Positions 8,141 through 17,100 of a DNA stretch of 25,941 nt are shown piece by piece. Both the position numbers and the translations under genes were made by a program. A model generated the notes under the pieces. That model was not told the DNA's origin. It saw only the letters and a program-made list of their open reading frames with translations, and made no database searches. The DNA comes from an uncultured Chromatiaceae bacterium (lineage in GTDB: Bacteria; Pseudomonadota; Gammaproteobacteria; Enterobacterales; Alteromonadaceae), in assembly GCA_946482615.1 (NCBI GenBank), contig CAMLSF010000037.1:1-25941 (forward strand), in the 5' to 3' direction. The number at the start of each line of letters is the position of its first letter. Within the stretch, counting starts at the first letter, position 1.

Positions 8141-9415
8141 ATGAATGCCTTATCGCAAATTTTGCAGCAGAATAAACAAGGGCTGGGCACCGGTATTTAT
8201 TCAGTTTGTTCGGCTCAGCCTCTGGTATTGACTGCAGCATTGCGCCGCGCCAAAGCTGATGGCTCAGTCTTATTGATTGAAGCAACCGCCAATCAGGTGA
8301 ATCAGTTTGGTGGTTACACCGGCATGTTGCCTGCTGATTTTATTGCTTATGTGCAACAACTGGCGGAACAGGAAGGGCTGGCGCAACAGCAGCTGATTTT
8401 TGGTGGTGATCATTTAGGCCCTGTGGTCTGGTGTAAAGAACCTGCTGAACAGGCGATGTTAAAAGCCGAGCAGCTGATCGCCGTTTTTGTGCAGGCGGGT
8501 TTTAGCAAAATCCATCTCGATACCAGCATGGCCTGTGCCGATGACCCTGCCGCTTTGTCGGATGAGGTGATAGCGACCAGGGCGGCGCGTTTATGCAAAG
8601 TGGCCGAACAGCACCGCAAACCTGATCAGCAGCTCTGTTATGTCTTAGGCACTGAAGTACCGGCGCCCGGTGGTGTGACAGAGCTGGAACATGAATTGGC
8701 GCCGACGCCGGTTCAGGCAGTGTTGCATACCTTAAACACTCACAAGGCAGCTTTTGCCGCCGCAGGTTTAGGGCAGGATGTCTGGCAAAAAGTTATAGCT
8801 GTGGTGGTGCAACCCGGAGTGGAGTTTGATAACAGTAAAGTGCATTTATTTGATGCACAGGCCGGTCAGGCCTTAACTGCTTTTATTCAGAGCCAACAGG
8901 GCCTGGTGTATGAAGCACATTCCACCGACTATCAATTGCCGGAACATTTAAAAGCCTTAGTGCAAGGTCACTTTGCCATTTTAAAAGTAGGGCCAGGCCT
9001 GACCTTTGCACTGCGCGAAGCCTTATTTGCCTTGAGTTTGATTGAAGACGAGCTGGTGGAACCAAAGCAAAGTTCGCAGTTACGTCAGCGCTGTAAAGCC
9101 CTGATGCAGGACAAACCACTGTACTGGCAAAAGTTTTACACCGACAAAACGCAGCAGTGGCCCTTGCTGTACAGCTTCAGCGACCGTATTCGTTATTATT
9201 GGCCCGAAGCAGAACTGCAGCAGGCTATCAACATCTTATTCAGCAACCTGGCAGCCCCAGTGCCTTTGCCGCTGCTGAGTCAGTTTTTACCCGCCAGTTA
9301 TCAGGCGGTGTTACGTGGCACAGTGGCGAATAAAGCCGAAGATTTGGTGATCCATCATATTGATCAGGTGTTGGCCAGTTATGCCACAGCCTGCGCTTTA
9401 TCCGCCAGCAAGTGA
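8141..9415 (+). CDS. agaZ: AgaZ/KbaZ/GatZ family tagatose-phosphate branch protein
   Basis: A 424-residue member of the GatZ/KbaZ family (PF08013). In E. coli, KbaZ and GatZ are non-catalytic partners needed for activity and stability of class II tagatose-1,6-bisphosphate aldolases. The family was earlier annotated as tagatose-6-phosphate kinase, and a kinase role for AgaZ was proposed in some GalNAc pathways, so its exact function is unsettled. Family signatures are GGDHLGP, IHLDTSMAC, LGTEVPAPGG, VVVQPGVEFD, YEAHSTDYQ and LKVGPGLTFALREAL, resembling metal and phosphate sites of class II aldolases. It starts 2 nt after the preceding stop. No KbaY/GatY-type catalytic subunit is in this window, so it must act alone or with a partner encoded elsewhere. 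Confidence 0.85.
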   Translation: MNALSQILQQNKQGLGTGIYSVCSAQPLVLTAALRRAKADGSVLLIEATANQVNQFGGYTGMLPADFIAYVQQLAEQEGLAQQQLIFGGDHLGPVVWCKEPAEQAMLKAEQLIAVFVQAGFSKIHLDTSMACADDPAALSDEVIATRAARLCKVAEQHRKPDQQLCYVLGTEVPAPGGVTELEHELAPTPVQAVLHTLNTHKAAFAAAGLGQDVWQKVIAVVVQPGVEFDNSKVHLFDAQAGQALTAFIQSQQGLVYEAHSTDYQLPEHLKALVQGHFAILKVGPGLTFALREALFALSLIEDELVEPKQSSQLRQRCKALMQDKPLYWQKFYTDKTQQWPLLYSFSDRIRYYWPEAELQQAINILFSNLAAPVPLPLLSQFLPASYQAVLRGTVANKAEDLVIHHIDQVLASYATACALSASK

Positions 9416-9446
9416 GTGTTGCAGCCAGGACAATCAGGAGTATTTA

Positions 9447-10589
9447 ATGTCAATGCAGGATTTATTTTTACAGTTGAGCACCGCTGAGCTGGAGCAAGCC
9501 GGTGGCTACTGGACAGCCCGTGAAATTCAGCAGCAACCTGGGTTATGGCGGCAGGTACAGCAAGAGCACCAGCACAAACAAAAGGCGCTGCAGGACTTTC
9601 TGCAGCCACTGCTGGCCAAAACTGACTTGCGTATTATTTTAACCGGCGCTGGTACTTCGGCTTATATAGGGGCCGCTTTAGCAGCTTTTGTGCAACAACA
9701 ACTGCCTTTTGCCAGCCAAAAAGTCGAAGCCATCAGCACCACAGATTTAGTCAGCCATCCAGCTTTGTATTTAGACGCGCGCCTGCCCACTTTGCTGGTG
9801 TCTTATGGCCGTTCCGGCAATAGCCCTGAGAGTGTGGCCGCTGTGGAGCTGGCCGATCAGTTGTTACCACAAGTGCAGCATCTGATGATCACCTGCAATG
9901 CTGCAGGCAAACTGGCCAGTTATGCCAGCCGTCATCCCAGCCGCAGTGCTGTGTATCAGTTGCCTGAACAAAGCCATGACCAAAGTTTTGCCATGACCAG
10001 CAGTTTCAGTTCTATGTATCTGGCGACTTTATTGACCTTTGCCAAAGAGGCTTCGGTTTTTGAACTGGCCTGCACCCTGGCAGAACAGCTGCTGCAGCAT
10101 AAACTGCCACAAATCAAAGCTCAGGCCGAACAGCCTTGTGAACGCATGGTATTTTTAGGCAGCGGACCACTCAAAGCCATAGCCCAGGAAGCGGCACTGA
10201 AGTATCTGGAACTGACCGCAGGTCAGGTAAGCAGCAGCTTTGAAAGCCCGTTAGGCTTCCGGCATGGCCCTAAATCGCTGGTGAACCATAAAACCCAAAT
10301 TTTAGTGCTGCAAAGCTCAGATGCTTACAGCCGTTTATACGATCAGGATCTGCTGGCAGAACTGCAAAGGGACAATATAGCTCTGGATACAGCTGTGTTA
10401 TCTGAAGCTCAGCTCGGGGGTCAGGACGCTTTACCTGATGTCTGGCTGACCTTGCCTTTTATTGTCTGGTGTCAGGCTTTGGCTTTTTACAAAGCACTGC
10501 AACTGAAGGTATCGCCGGATAATCCTTGCCCGGGAGGTCAGGTCAACCGGGTGGTGCAGGGTGTCACTTTATATCCCTTTAAGGACTGA
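9447..10589 (+). CDS. agaS: AgaS, galactosamine-6-phosphate deaminase/isomerase
   Basis: A 380-residue double-SIS-domain protein, close to the E. coli AgaS length (384). It converts D-galactosamine-6-phosphate to D-tagatose-6-phosphate plus ammonia in the cytoplasm. The first SIS domain carries ILTGAGTSAYIG and VSYGRSGNSPESV; the second carries FLGSGPLKAIAQEAALKYLEL and the FESPLGFRHGPKS loop that lines the active site in GlmS/AgaS proteins. The start at 9447 is chosen because AGGAG lies 6 nt upstream and the protein then begins at the family's usual N-terminus. An in-frame ATG at 9360 lies inside agaZ, lacks such a site and would add 29 unlikely residues. It ends 3 nt before agaK, whose ribosome binding site lies within the last codons of agaS. 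Confidence 0.92.
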   Translation: MSMQDLFLQLSTAELEQAGGYWTAREIQQQPGLWRQVQQEHQHKQKALQDFLQPLLAKTDLRIILTGAGTSAYIGAALAAFVQQQLPFASQKVEAISTTDLVSHPALYLDARLPTLLVSYGRSGNSPESVAAVELADQLLPQVQHLMITCNAAGKLASYASRHPSRSAVYQLPEQSHDQSFAMTSSFSSMYLATLLTFAKEASVFELACTLAEQLLQHKLPQIKAQAEQPCERMVFLGSGPLKAIAQEAALKYLELTAGQVSSSFESPLGFRHGPKSLVNHKTQILVLQSSDAYSRLYDQDLLAELQRDNIALDTAVLSEAQLGGQDALPDVWLTLPFIVWCQALAFYKALQLKVSPDNPCPGGQVNRVVQGVTLYPFKD

Positions 10590-10592
10590 GCC

Positions 10593-11519
10593 ATGTGGTA
10601 TGGGCTGGATATAGGCGGTACTAAAATTGAACTGGCGGTGCTGGATCAGCAATTTGAATTGCAGCACAGCTGGCGGGTACCCACCCCACAACACAGCTAT
10701 GACGACTTTTTGCAGACAGTGCTGGCACAGATTCAAAAGGCCGATACGCTGTGCGCCAACTCCGGCAGCCTGGGCATAGCTCTGCCCGGCGTGATCCGCA
10801 GCGACGGTACTGTGTTATCCAGCAATGTGCCTTGTTTAACCAATAAAGCTGTGGCTCAGGATTTAACAGCTTTATTAAAACGCCCTGTGGCTATAGGCAA
10901 CGATTGCCGCTGTTTTGCTTTATCCGAAGCTGTGCTGGGCGCGGGTCAGCAACACCACAAAGTGCTGGGTTTTATTTTGGGCACGGGCGCTGGTGGTGGT
11001 TTTTGCCTCAATGGCAGGTTGTATCAGGGCGCTTCGGGTCTGGCGGGTGAATATGGCCATCAGGGTTTAGCCGCCTCTGTGATACAGCAGTTTAATCTGC
11101 CGCTTTTTCCTTGTGGTTGTGGCTTAACCGGCTGCAACGAACCTTATATTTCAGGCACTGGTTTAGCCCGTTTGTATCAGTATTTTAGTAGCCAAAGCGC
11201 GGATACCTATCAGTGGCTGGCCGATTACCGTTCAGAAAAAGCTGCAGCCCTTCGTACTTTTGAAGCTTATATCAGTGCCTTGGGTTCAGTGATGGCCAAT
11301 CAGATCCTGAGCTTAAACCCGGATTTGATAGTTCTGGGTGGTGGTTTATCCGATATACCGGAAATCATTGCCGCTCTGCCAAAAGCTACAGCGGCCCATT
11401 TATTTGCCGGCGCCAGCGTGCCGGAATTTAAAAAAGCGCAATGGGGTGCTGCCAGTGGTGTGCGCGGTGCGGCTTTATTGGGCAAAGCGCTTACTGAAGG
11501 ACAAAGTTATGAATTCTAA
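10593..11519 (+). CDS. agaK: AgaK, ROK-family N-acetylgalactosamine kinase
   Basis: A 308-residue ROK-family sugar kinase, predicted to phosphorylate cytoplasmic GalNAc to GalNAc-6-phosphate with ATP. The N-terminal phosphate loop is DIGGTK (6-11). The catalytic Asp104 lies in IGNDCRCFALSEA. ILGTGAGGGFCLNG (128-141) is the second ATP/sugar region. The structural zinc site is His156 (GEYGH) with Cys174, Cys176 and Cys181 in CGCGLTGC. This assembly is typical of NagK/Mlc-like ROK kinases, with no helix-turn-helix, so it is an enzyme and not a regulator. AAGGA lies 7 nt before the ATG. Its 3' end overlaps agaA by 11 nt, implying coupled translation. GalNAc specificity comes from the neighbours; GlcNAc or another hexosamine cannot be excluded from the sequence. 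Confidence 0.9.
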   Translation: MWYGLDIGGTKIELAVLDQQFELQHSWRVPTPQHSYDDFLQTVLAQIQKADTLCANSGSLGIALPGVIRSDGTVLSSNVPCLTNKAVAQDLTALLKRPVAIGNDCRCFALSEAVLGAGQQHHKVLGFILGTGAGGGFCLNGRLYQGASGLAGEYGHQGLAASVIQQFNLPLFPCGCGLTGCNEPYISGTGLARLYQYFSSQSADTYQWLADYRSEKAAALRTFEAYISALGSVMANQILSLNPDLIVLGGGLSDIPEIIAALPKATAAHLFAGASVPEFKKAQWGAASGVRGAALLGKALTEGQSYEF

Positions 11520-12651
11520 AGCCTTTTATTTACATGCCCACAAAGCACTGATCGATGGTCGCTGGCAACAGCAGCAGTATCTGCTGATTGCTGACGGAAT
11601 AATTCAACAGATCGGCAGCAAAGCTGAAGAAGGTATCCCAGTACTGGAATTACCGGACGGTATGCTGCTGCCGGGTTTTATTGATACCCAAGTGAACGGT
11701 GGTGGCGGCATTTTATTTAACCAACAGCCAACCGTAGAAGCGTTACGGCTGATGATGGCCGCCCACCGGGTATATGGCACCACGGCCATGTTACCCACCG
11801 TGATCACCGATGATATCCACACCATGCAACAGGCCGCTGATGCAGTAGCAGCAGCTTTGGCCCGCAACGACCCCGGTATTATTGGTATTCACTTTGAAGG
11901 GCCGCATTTATCCCATGCCAAAAGAGGCTGTCACCCGACTCAGTATTTACGCACTTTGTCTGCGGCCGAACTGGCGCTCTATCAACGCACAGATTTAGGG
12001 GTGCGGATGCTGACGGTTGCCCCTGAGGCCGTCAGCCCTGAGCAGATCCGTTTATTGTGTGATGCAGGCGTTATTGTCTGTTTGGGCCATTCCAATGCCA
12101 ACAGCGATACAGTGCTGGCAGCTTTGGATGCCGGAGCCAAAGGTTTTACTCATTTGTATAACGGCATGTCAGGCTTAACCTCACGTGAGCCCGGTATGGT
12201 CGGCACTGCCCTTGCTGATCCCCGCGCCTACTGCGGCATTATTCTGGATGGTGAGCATGTGCACCCGCTGTCAGCCCGGCTGGCTTATCAGGCCAAAGGG
12301 GCAGAACGTTTAGTGCTGGTGACAGATGCGATGTCGCCCGTAGGCACAGACCAAAAAGAGTTTGAGTTTTTTGACGGCAAAGTGACCAGACAAGGGCTGA
12401 AGCTGACCAATGCTGAAGGCTCTTTGGCCGGTTCTGTGCTGGATATGGCCAGCGCCGTACGTTTTGCCACCGAACATCTGCAGCTTGAATTGGCTAGCGC
12501 TGTGCAGATGGCCACAGCCACAGCAGCAGATTTTATCGGCCAAAGCAAAAGCAGAGGTCGTATTCAAACCGGCGCTCAGGCCGATTTAATCTGGATGGAT
12601 AACCACTATAAAATTCAACAAAGCTGGATAGCAGGCAAAACTGCTAATTGA
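11509..12651 (+). CDS. agaA: AgaA, N-acetylgalactosamine-6-phosphate deacetylase
   Basis: A 380-residue amidohydrolase of the NagA family (E. coli NagA is 382). It removes acetate from GalNAc-6-phosphate, giving galactosamine-6-phosphate for AgaS. Metal and catalytic positions are visible: Glu130 in GIHFEGPH, His194 in CLGHSNA, His215 in FTHLYNGM and the catalytic Asp273 in LVTDAMSP. PGFIDTQVNGGGG (55-67) is the usual NagA replacement for the HxH motif. The start at 11509 is supported by GAAGGA 7 nt upstream and by alignment with the family's N-terminus; extension to an upstream ATG would run 57 codons through agaK. The ATG lies within the last four codons of agaK. Preference for GalNAc-6-P over GlcNAc-6-P is inferred from the operon. 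Confidence 0.9.
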   Translation: MNSKAFYLHAHKALIDGRWQQQQYLLIADGIIQQIGSKAEEGIPVLELPDGMLLPGFIDTQVNGGGGILFNQQPTVEALRLMMAAHRVYGTTAMLPTVITDDIHTMQQAADAVAAALARNDPGIIGIHFEGPHLSHAKRGCHPTQYLRTLSAAELALYQRTDLGVRMLTVAPEAVSPEQIRLLCDAGVIVCLGHSNANSDTVLAALDAGAKGFTHLYNGMSGLTSREPGMVGTALADPRAYCGIILDGEHVHPLSARLAYQAKGAERLVLVTDAMSPVGTDQKEFEFFDGKVTRQGLKLTNAEGSLAGSVLDMASAVRFATEHLQLELASAVQMATATAADFIGQSKSRGRIQTGAQADLIWMDNHYKIQQSWIAGKTAN

Positions 12652-12681
12652 TAAAACAACAGATAACTCCCGGGGAAATGT

Positions 12682-13995
12682 ATGAATCACTTAAGCAGCG
12701 CTGCGTTACAGACACGGCATAGCAGCCTATTACCTATGATACTGATAGGTATACTGTTTTTTGTATTTGGTTTTGTTACCTGGCTGAACGGGGCTTTGAT
12801 CCCTTTTCTGAAAATTGCCTGCCAGCTGAATGAGTTTCAGGCACTGCTGGTCGCCTTTGTCTTTTATATCGCCTACTTTGTGATGGCCTTACCCACTTCG
12901 GCTGTATTAACCCGCTTTGGCTATAAACAGGGCATGCTGATAGGTCTGGCCGTGATGGCAGTTGGCGCTTTATTCTTTATTCCGGCAGCATTGAGCACCA
13001 GGTTTGAGCTGTTTTTATTGGCGTTGTTTGTGCTTGGTACAGGCCTGACCTTGCTGCAAACTGCCACTAACCCCTACATTGTTTGTATTGGCCCCCGCGA
13101 AAGTGCAGCGATGCGCATCAGTCTGATGGGCATAGTGAATAAAGGCGCAGGTTTTGTTGTGCCTTTGTTGTTCAGCGCCTGGATTTTAACTGGTATGGAT
13201 GCCTTTAGTGATGCCGCCTTAGCCCAACTGAGCGGTGATGAAAAAACGCTGCTGCTGGCCGAATTATCTGGCCGTCTGGTTCAGCCCTATGTATTAATGG
13301 CTTTGGTGCTGCTGGCTCTGATGGCTTTTGTGTATTTTTCACCTTTGCCCGAGCTGGATTTAGATGATCCGGCCGATAAAAACAGCAACTGGCAAGCCGT
13401 ACTGAAATACCCGCAAGTGTTGCTGGGTACTCTGACCTTGTTTTGTTATGTCGGTGTCGAAGTAATAGCTGGTGATACCATAGGCCTGTTTGGACAGGGT
13501 TTAGGACTGGCACATTTTGGCAGCTTAACCTCTTATACCATGGCCTTTATGGTGTTGGGTTATCTGCTGGGCATAGTGCTGATCCCAAACTGGCTGAGTC
13601 AGCAACAGGCCTTAGTGGCTTCTGCTGTGGCTGGTATGCTGTTTACTGCTGCAGTGCTGCTGTCTGATCGCAGCTCTTTTGTGGCATCAGAGCTGCTACT
13701 GGGCTGGCTTGGCATTCCGGCCGTGCCTGATCCTGTGTTGTATCTGGCTTTGTTAGGTTTAGCCAATGCTCTGGTCTGGCCCGCTGTCTGGCCTTTGGCA
13801 CTGCACGGTTTAGGCAAACTGACAGCCACAGCTTCTGCCTTGCTGATTATGGGCATAGCAGGAGGTGCAGTGCTTCCGCTTGCTTATGGCTATCTGGCGG
13901 AGCAGCAAGGCAATCAAAGTGCCTACTGGCTGCTGTTGCCTTGTTACGGCATGATTTTGTTTTATGCGTTAAAAGGCCATCGTCTGAGAACATAG
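12682..13995 (+). CDS. agaP: AgaP, FucP-like MFS permease for N-acetylgalactosamine
   Basis: A 437-residue inner membrane transporter of the major facilitator superfamily, FucP/GluP/NagP branch, with about 12 hydrophobic segments. Branch signatures include FFVFGFVTWLNGALIPFLK in helix 1, the loop LTRFGYKQGM between helices 2 and 3, and LLQTATNPYIV in helix 4. It is predicted to import GalNAc by proton symport, replacing the PTS used in enterobacteria, consistent with a dedicated kinase (AgaK) in the operon. The ATG at 12682 follows GGGGA at 12672-12676, 30 nt after agaA stops. It is the last gene of the operon and is followed by a terminator on its strand. Confidence 0.88.
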   Translation: MNHLSSAALQTRHSSLLPMILIGILFFVFGFVTWLNGALIPFLKIACQLNEFQALLVAFVFYIAYFVMALPTSAVLTRFGYKQGMLIGLAVMAVGALFFIPAALSTRFELFLLALFVLGTGLTLLQTATNPYIVCIGPRESAAMRISLMGIVNKGAGFVVPLLFSAWILTGMDAFSDAALAQLSGDEKTLLLAELSGRLVQPYVLMALVLLALMAFVYFSPLPELDLDDPADKNSNWQAVLKYPQVLLGTLTLFCYVGVEVIAGDTIGLFGQGLGLAHFGSLTSYTMAFMVLGYLLGIVLIPNWLSQQQALVASAVAGMLFTAAVLLSDRSSFVASELLLGWLGIPAVPDPVLYLALLGLANALVWPAVWPLALHGLGKLTATASALLIMGIAGGAVLPLAYGYLAEQQGNQSAYWLLLPCYGMILFYALKGHRLRT

Positions 13996-14034
13996 CAGCC
14001 CGGGATAATTCAGAGATAAGTGGAGATAAACAAA

Positions 14035-14051
14035 GCCCTGCATCGCAGGGC
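14035..14051 (-). terminator. Terminator hairpin of the S8 protease gene
   Basis: GCCCTGC (14035-14041) pairs perfectly with GCAGGGC (14045-14051) around a 3-nt loop. On the minus strand it is followed by TTTGTTTAT, so it serves the protease gene, which ends at 14113. On the plus strand it lacks a U-tract. Confidence 0.7.
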
Positions 14052-14063
14052 CTTGAGGATGTT

Positions 14064-14100
14064 GTGACAATAGCGTCCCTGCTAATTGTCACTATTTTGT
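14064..14100 (+). terminator. Terminator of the aga operon
   Basis: GTGACAATAGC (14064-14074) pairs with GCT-A-ATTGTCAC (14081-14092, one bulged A) and is followed by TATTTTGT. It lies about 70 nt after the agaP stop. Together with the neighbouring minus-strand hairpin it insulates two convergent units. Confidence 0.65.
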
Positions 14101-14112
14101 ACAAATACCCTG

Positions 14113-17100
14113 TTACTTCGTCAGCGCGACCATCCGGCGTATATAAACTAAGGGGAAAAGCAACAACACAAACCAACCCATTGCACCACCAGAAGATGCG
14201 GGAGTCACAGCAGCCTGAAATTTACAACTGCCATCATTCTTGGTTGCCGTAGGGTCAAAGTTGATAGCAGCGCTGTCTGTACAACCTAACTCAATACCAT
14301 CAGAAACAACTGTTAACACAAAGCTCTGCACAGCAGCATCAGTCAGGTTAATACTGTCTGTCACTTTTACTGTTACTGTAGTTTCACCGTGCCAGTTTGC
14401 ATCAGGTGTAATAGTCACTTTTGCTCCGGCTTCATGGGCACTGACTGCGGCCTTTACATGATCACCAGTGACGCTGATAGTGTTCGGATTAGCGTCAATA
14501 TCAGCGTAGGCAACCTGAATATCGAAGGAGCCATTTTCGTTTAAGGTCACATCGTTAAAGCCCGGCATTGTAATGTTGCCTGCGACCTCGATATTATTAG
14601 AAATCACCTTCTGCCCCATACCGCTGACATCACTGGTCACTTCCATATTCAGAGTCTGACCCGCTGAGGTTTCGGCAACCCGTACCTGGAAACTCAGATC
14701 AAACTGTGTTGCTTCTGGTCCTGTATAGTCATAACAAATTACTTTGTTCCGTTTCACTACATCACTTAAACCGTTATACGCTGCACTGACGCCTGTTTCC
14801 TGGCCGTACGGATAACCAAAGATATCCAGTGGCCCATAGTTGCCATGCAGGCCTATTGAGCCAAAATCAGCTGTGCCGGCAAAATCCATGTCGCCATAGG
14901 CCATGACGATTTCGAATTCACCAGCTCCGTAACGATAGGATTTATTCAGGATCAGGTCGAAGGTATAACGGTCATCGTCTTCAGTACCATTTGAGCTGGC
15001 ATTACCGAACCAATCCAGACTCATACTCTGGGTGCGGCTATTGATCCACTCAACTATGATTTCATCGCCTGTATAAGCCAAAGTGATCCCTGAACCTTTA
15101 GCTGGTTCCAGCACATTTTGCTCTAAAGGAGTACCTAAGGCATTAACCACTGTAGCCCAGCCGCTGTTTTCTAAATCAGGTTGACCACGCCAGAATGGTG
15201 CAATAAAGGGTCCATACGGGCTCATCAAGTACGGGAATTTCTGCTGGATTAAATGCTGACCACCATACCAGGCAGGACCAAAGCTGACAAAACCTTGTGG
15301 TGACACAATAAAGCGGTCATAAGTCTTATAAGCCTCATTGTGGAACAGGTTCATTTTACCGTCCTCCCCCCAATAATTGGCTAACTGGATTTCAAATGGA
15401 TTCGAGTATACCCAGTTGCCGTTGCCGTCGGGGATACTGGATCCAGCCCAATCACCTGCTGTACCTCCGATGTCCGGCACAAAACCGTAGTTTTCAGCTA
15501 AACCGACAAAACCAGAGCCATTGCGGCCATAATTCGGTACACGGCACATGTTATCAGTGTCACTGGTGGTTACTGTGTAGTTACGCATCCAGTTGCTGGA
15601 GTCTTTTTGTACACCTGCGATCCGGATGCTATTGCCTTCAACCGTCAGATTAGCCTGCTGCTCAGCAGAGCTCACCTTTACAGAGTCAGGAAGCAAGGTT
15701 AAACCCGCAGGAATTACTGTGCTTAAATCAAAATCACGATCTGCGCCTGTGTTGTTTTGCACCACATGCACTTTCACATCAACCACTTCACCACTACGAA
15801 CTTTGTCATTCACTGCAACAGTGACATCGTCCTGACCACGCTCTAAACGCAGTGGGATAAAACCAATGTGACCTGGTGCCGCGCTGCTGCCAATATCCAC
15901 ACCAGCATAAGCCACATCACCTTCAACCAGTTGATCTAAATTCCAACTTAAATCCACATCTACTGTGCTGCCATCTGTCACAGCAGGCCCTGTCACCTGC
16001 AAGCCGTTTTCGCCATACGGCACTGCAGCTGTGGCAACTTTATAGGTGTCGACCAGGTCTTCTGCTTTAATATTGTATTCACCTCTTGGATCCGGGCCCT
16101 CCTCACGAGTCCAGTCATACATATTCAGGCTGGTATTGGATAATAATACCCAGTACGAACCGGCATCAGGATTGGTCAGGTTGCAATAGTTCAGTTCAAT
16201 TTGTGTGGTGGATGAACATAACCACTCTTCATCAAAATCAGCCTCGCCATTGCCATTAAAATCGCGACCTATATGAATAGCTAAAGAACCACTCAAATCG
16301 CCGATGATGGGATTGATACCAGGACCTTTGACATGCTCTAACACTTCCACCACTAAGCGTGCGGTATCAGCAGGTACGTTGATCAGTGAAATCTGATTAT
16401 TGCCTTGTGCATAATCTCCATCCGAATAGATGGGTATATGGTTATTGTCCTGCGGTAAAGTCACTTCGAAGGTGTCAGCTTTTACCGGACCATGACCACG
16501 GTAAACCACATCTTTGCTGGCTGCTAACGGCAGTTTAGCTATACGGTACCCACCTTTGTCACGATGTACAGTCAGATTCACAGCTTCAGGTAAACCCATA
16601 CGGTCAAAATTGACTGAAACGGGCCAGTGCGATGCAGGAATAGCAGAGTCGGACGCAATCAGGTTCACATTAGTCCACAGTTCCAGCCCTTCCATAGTAT
16701 TACCGGTGCCAGCCAGCAATGAGTTGTACTGGGCCTGAATGTCAGCAATGTCCGCCTTAATAACTATATTCTGACGTTCACCCGCTTTCAGACTGAAACT
16801 TGCAGGGAAAAACTCCAATTTGGCGTTGTGCATATTGATTTCGCCTTCGAAGCTGTTCACCCAACGATCATAGACCCAGGTATCTGCACTTAATGTCCAG
16901 TGACCATCACGGGTTGCGGTTACAGTACGCACCCATGAACAAACACCGGCACGGCAATTGCTGTTGACCAGTTGAGGTAAATTCAACTGACGTACATCAC
17001 CACCAAGATTCGGATTGGCCAGCTTAAAGTTCGCTACGGTTTCATCCATAATCAAACCTGCATCTATCGCCGCTTTAGCATCTACTCGTCCGGCGCCGGC

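Noticed and set aside
9360..9446. Upstream ATG as the agaS start
   Set aside because: It lies inside agaZ, has no ribosome binding site and adds residues absent from the family; the ATG at 9447 with AGGAG is better.
11338..11508. Upstream ATG as the agaA start
   Set aside because: It would overlap agaK by about 180 nt and add 57 residues unlike the NagA family; the ATG at 11509 has a proper Shine-Dalgarno.
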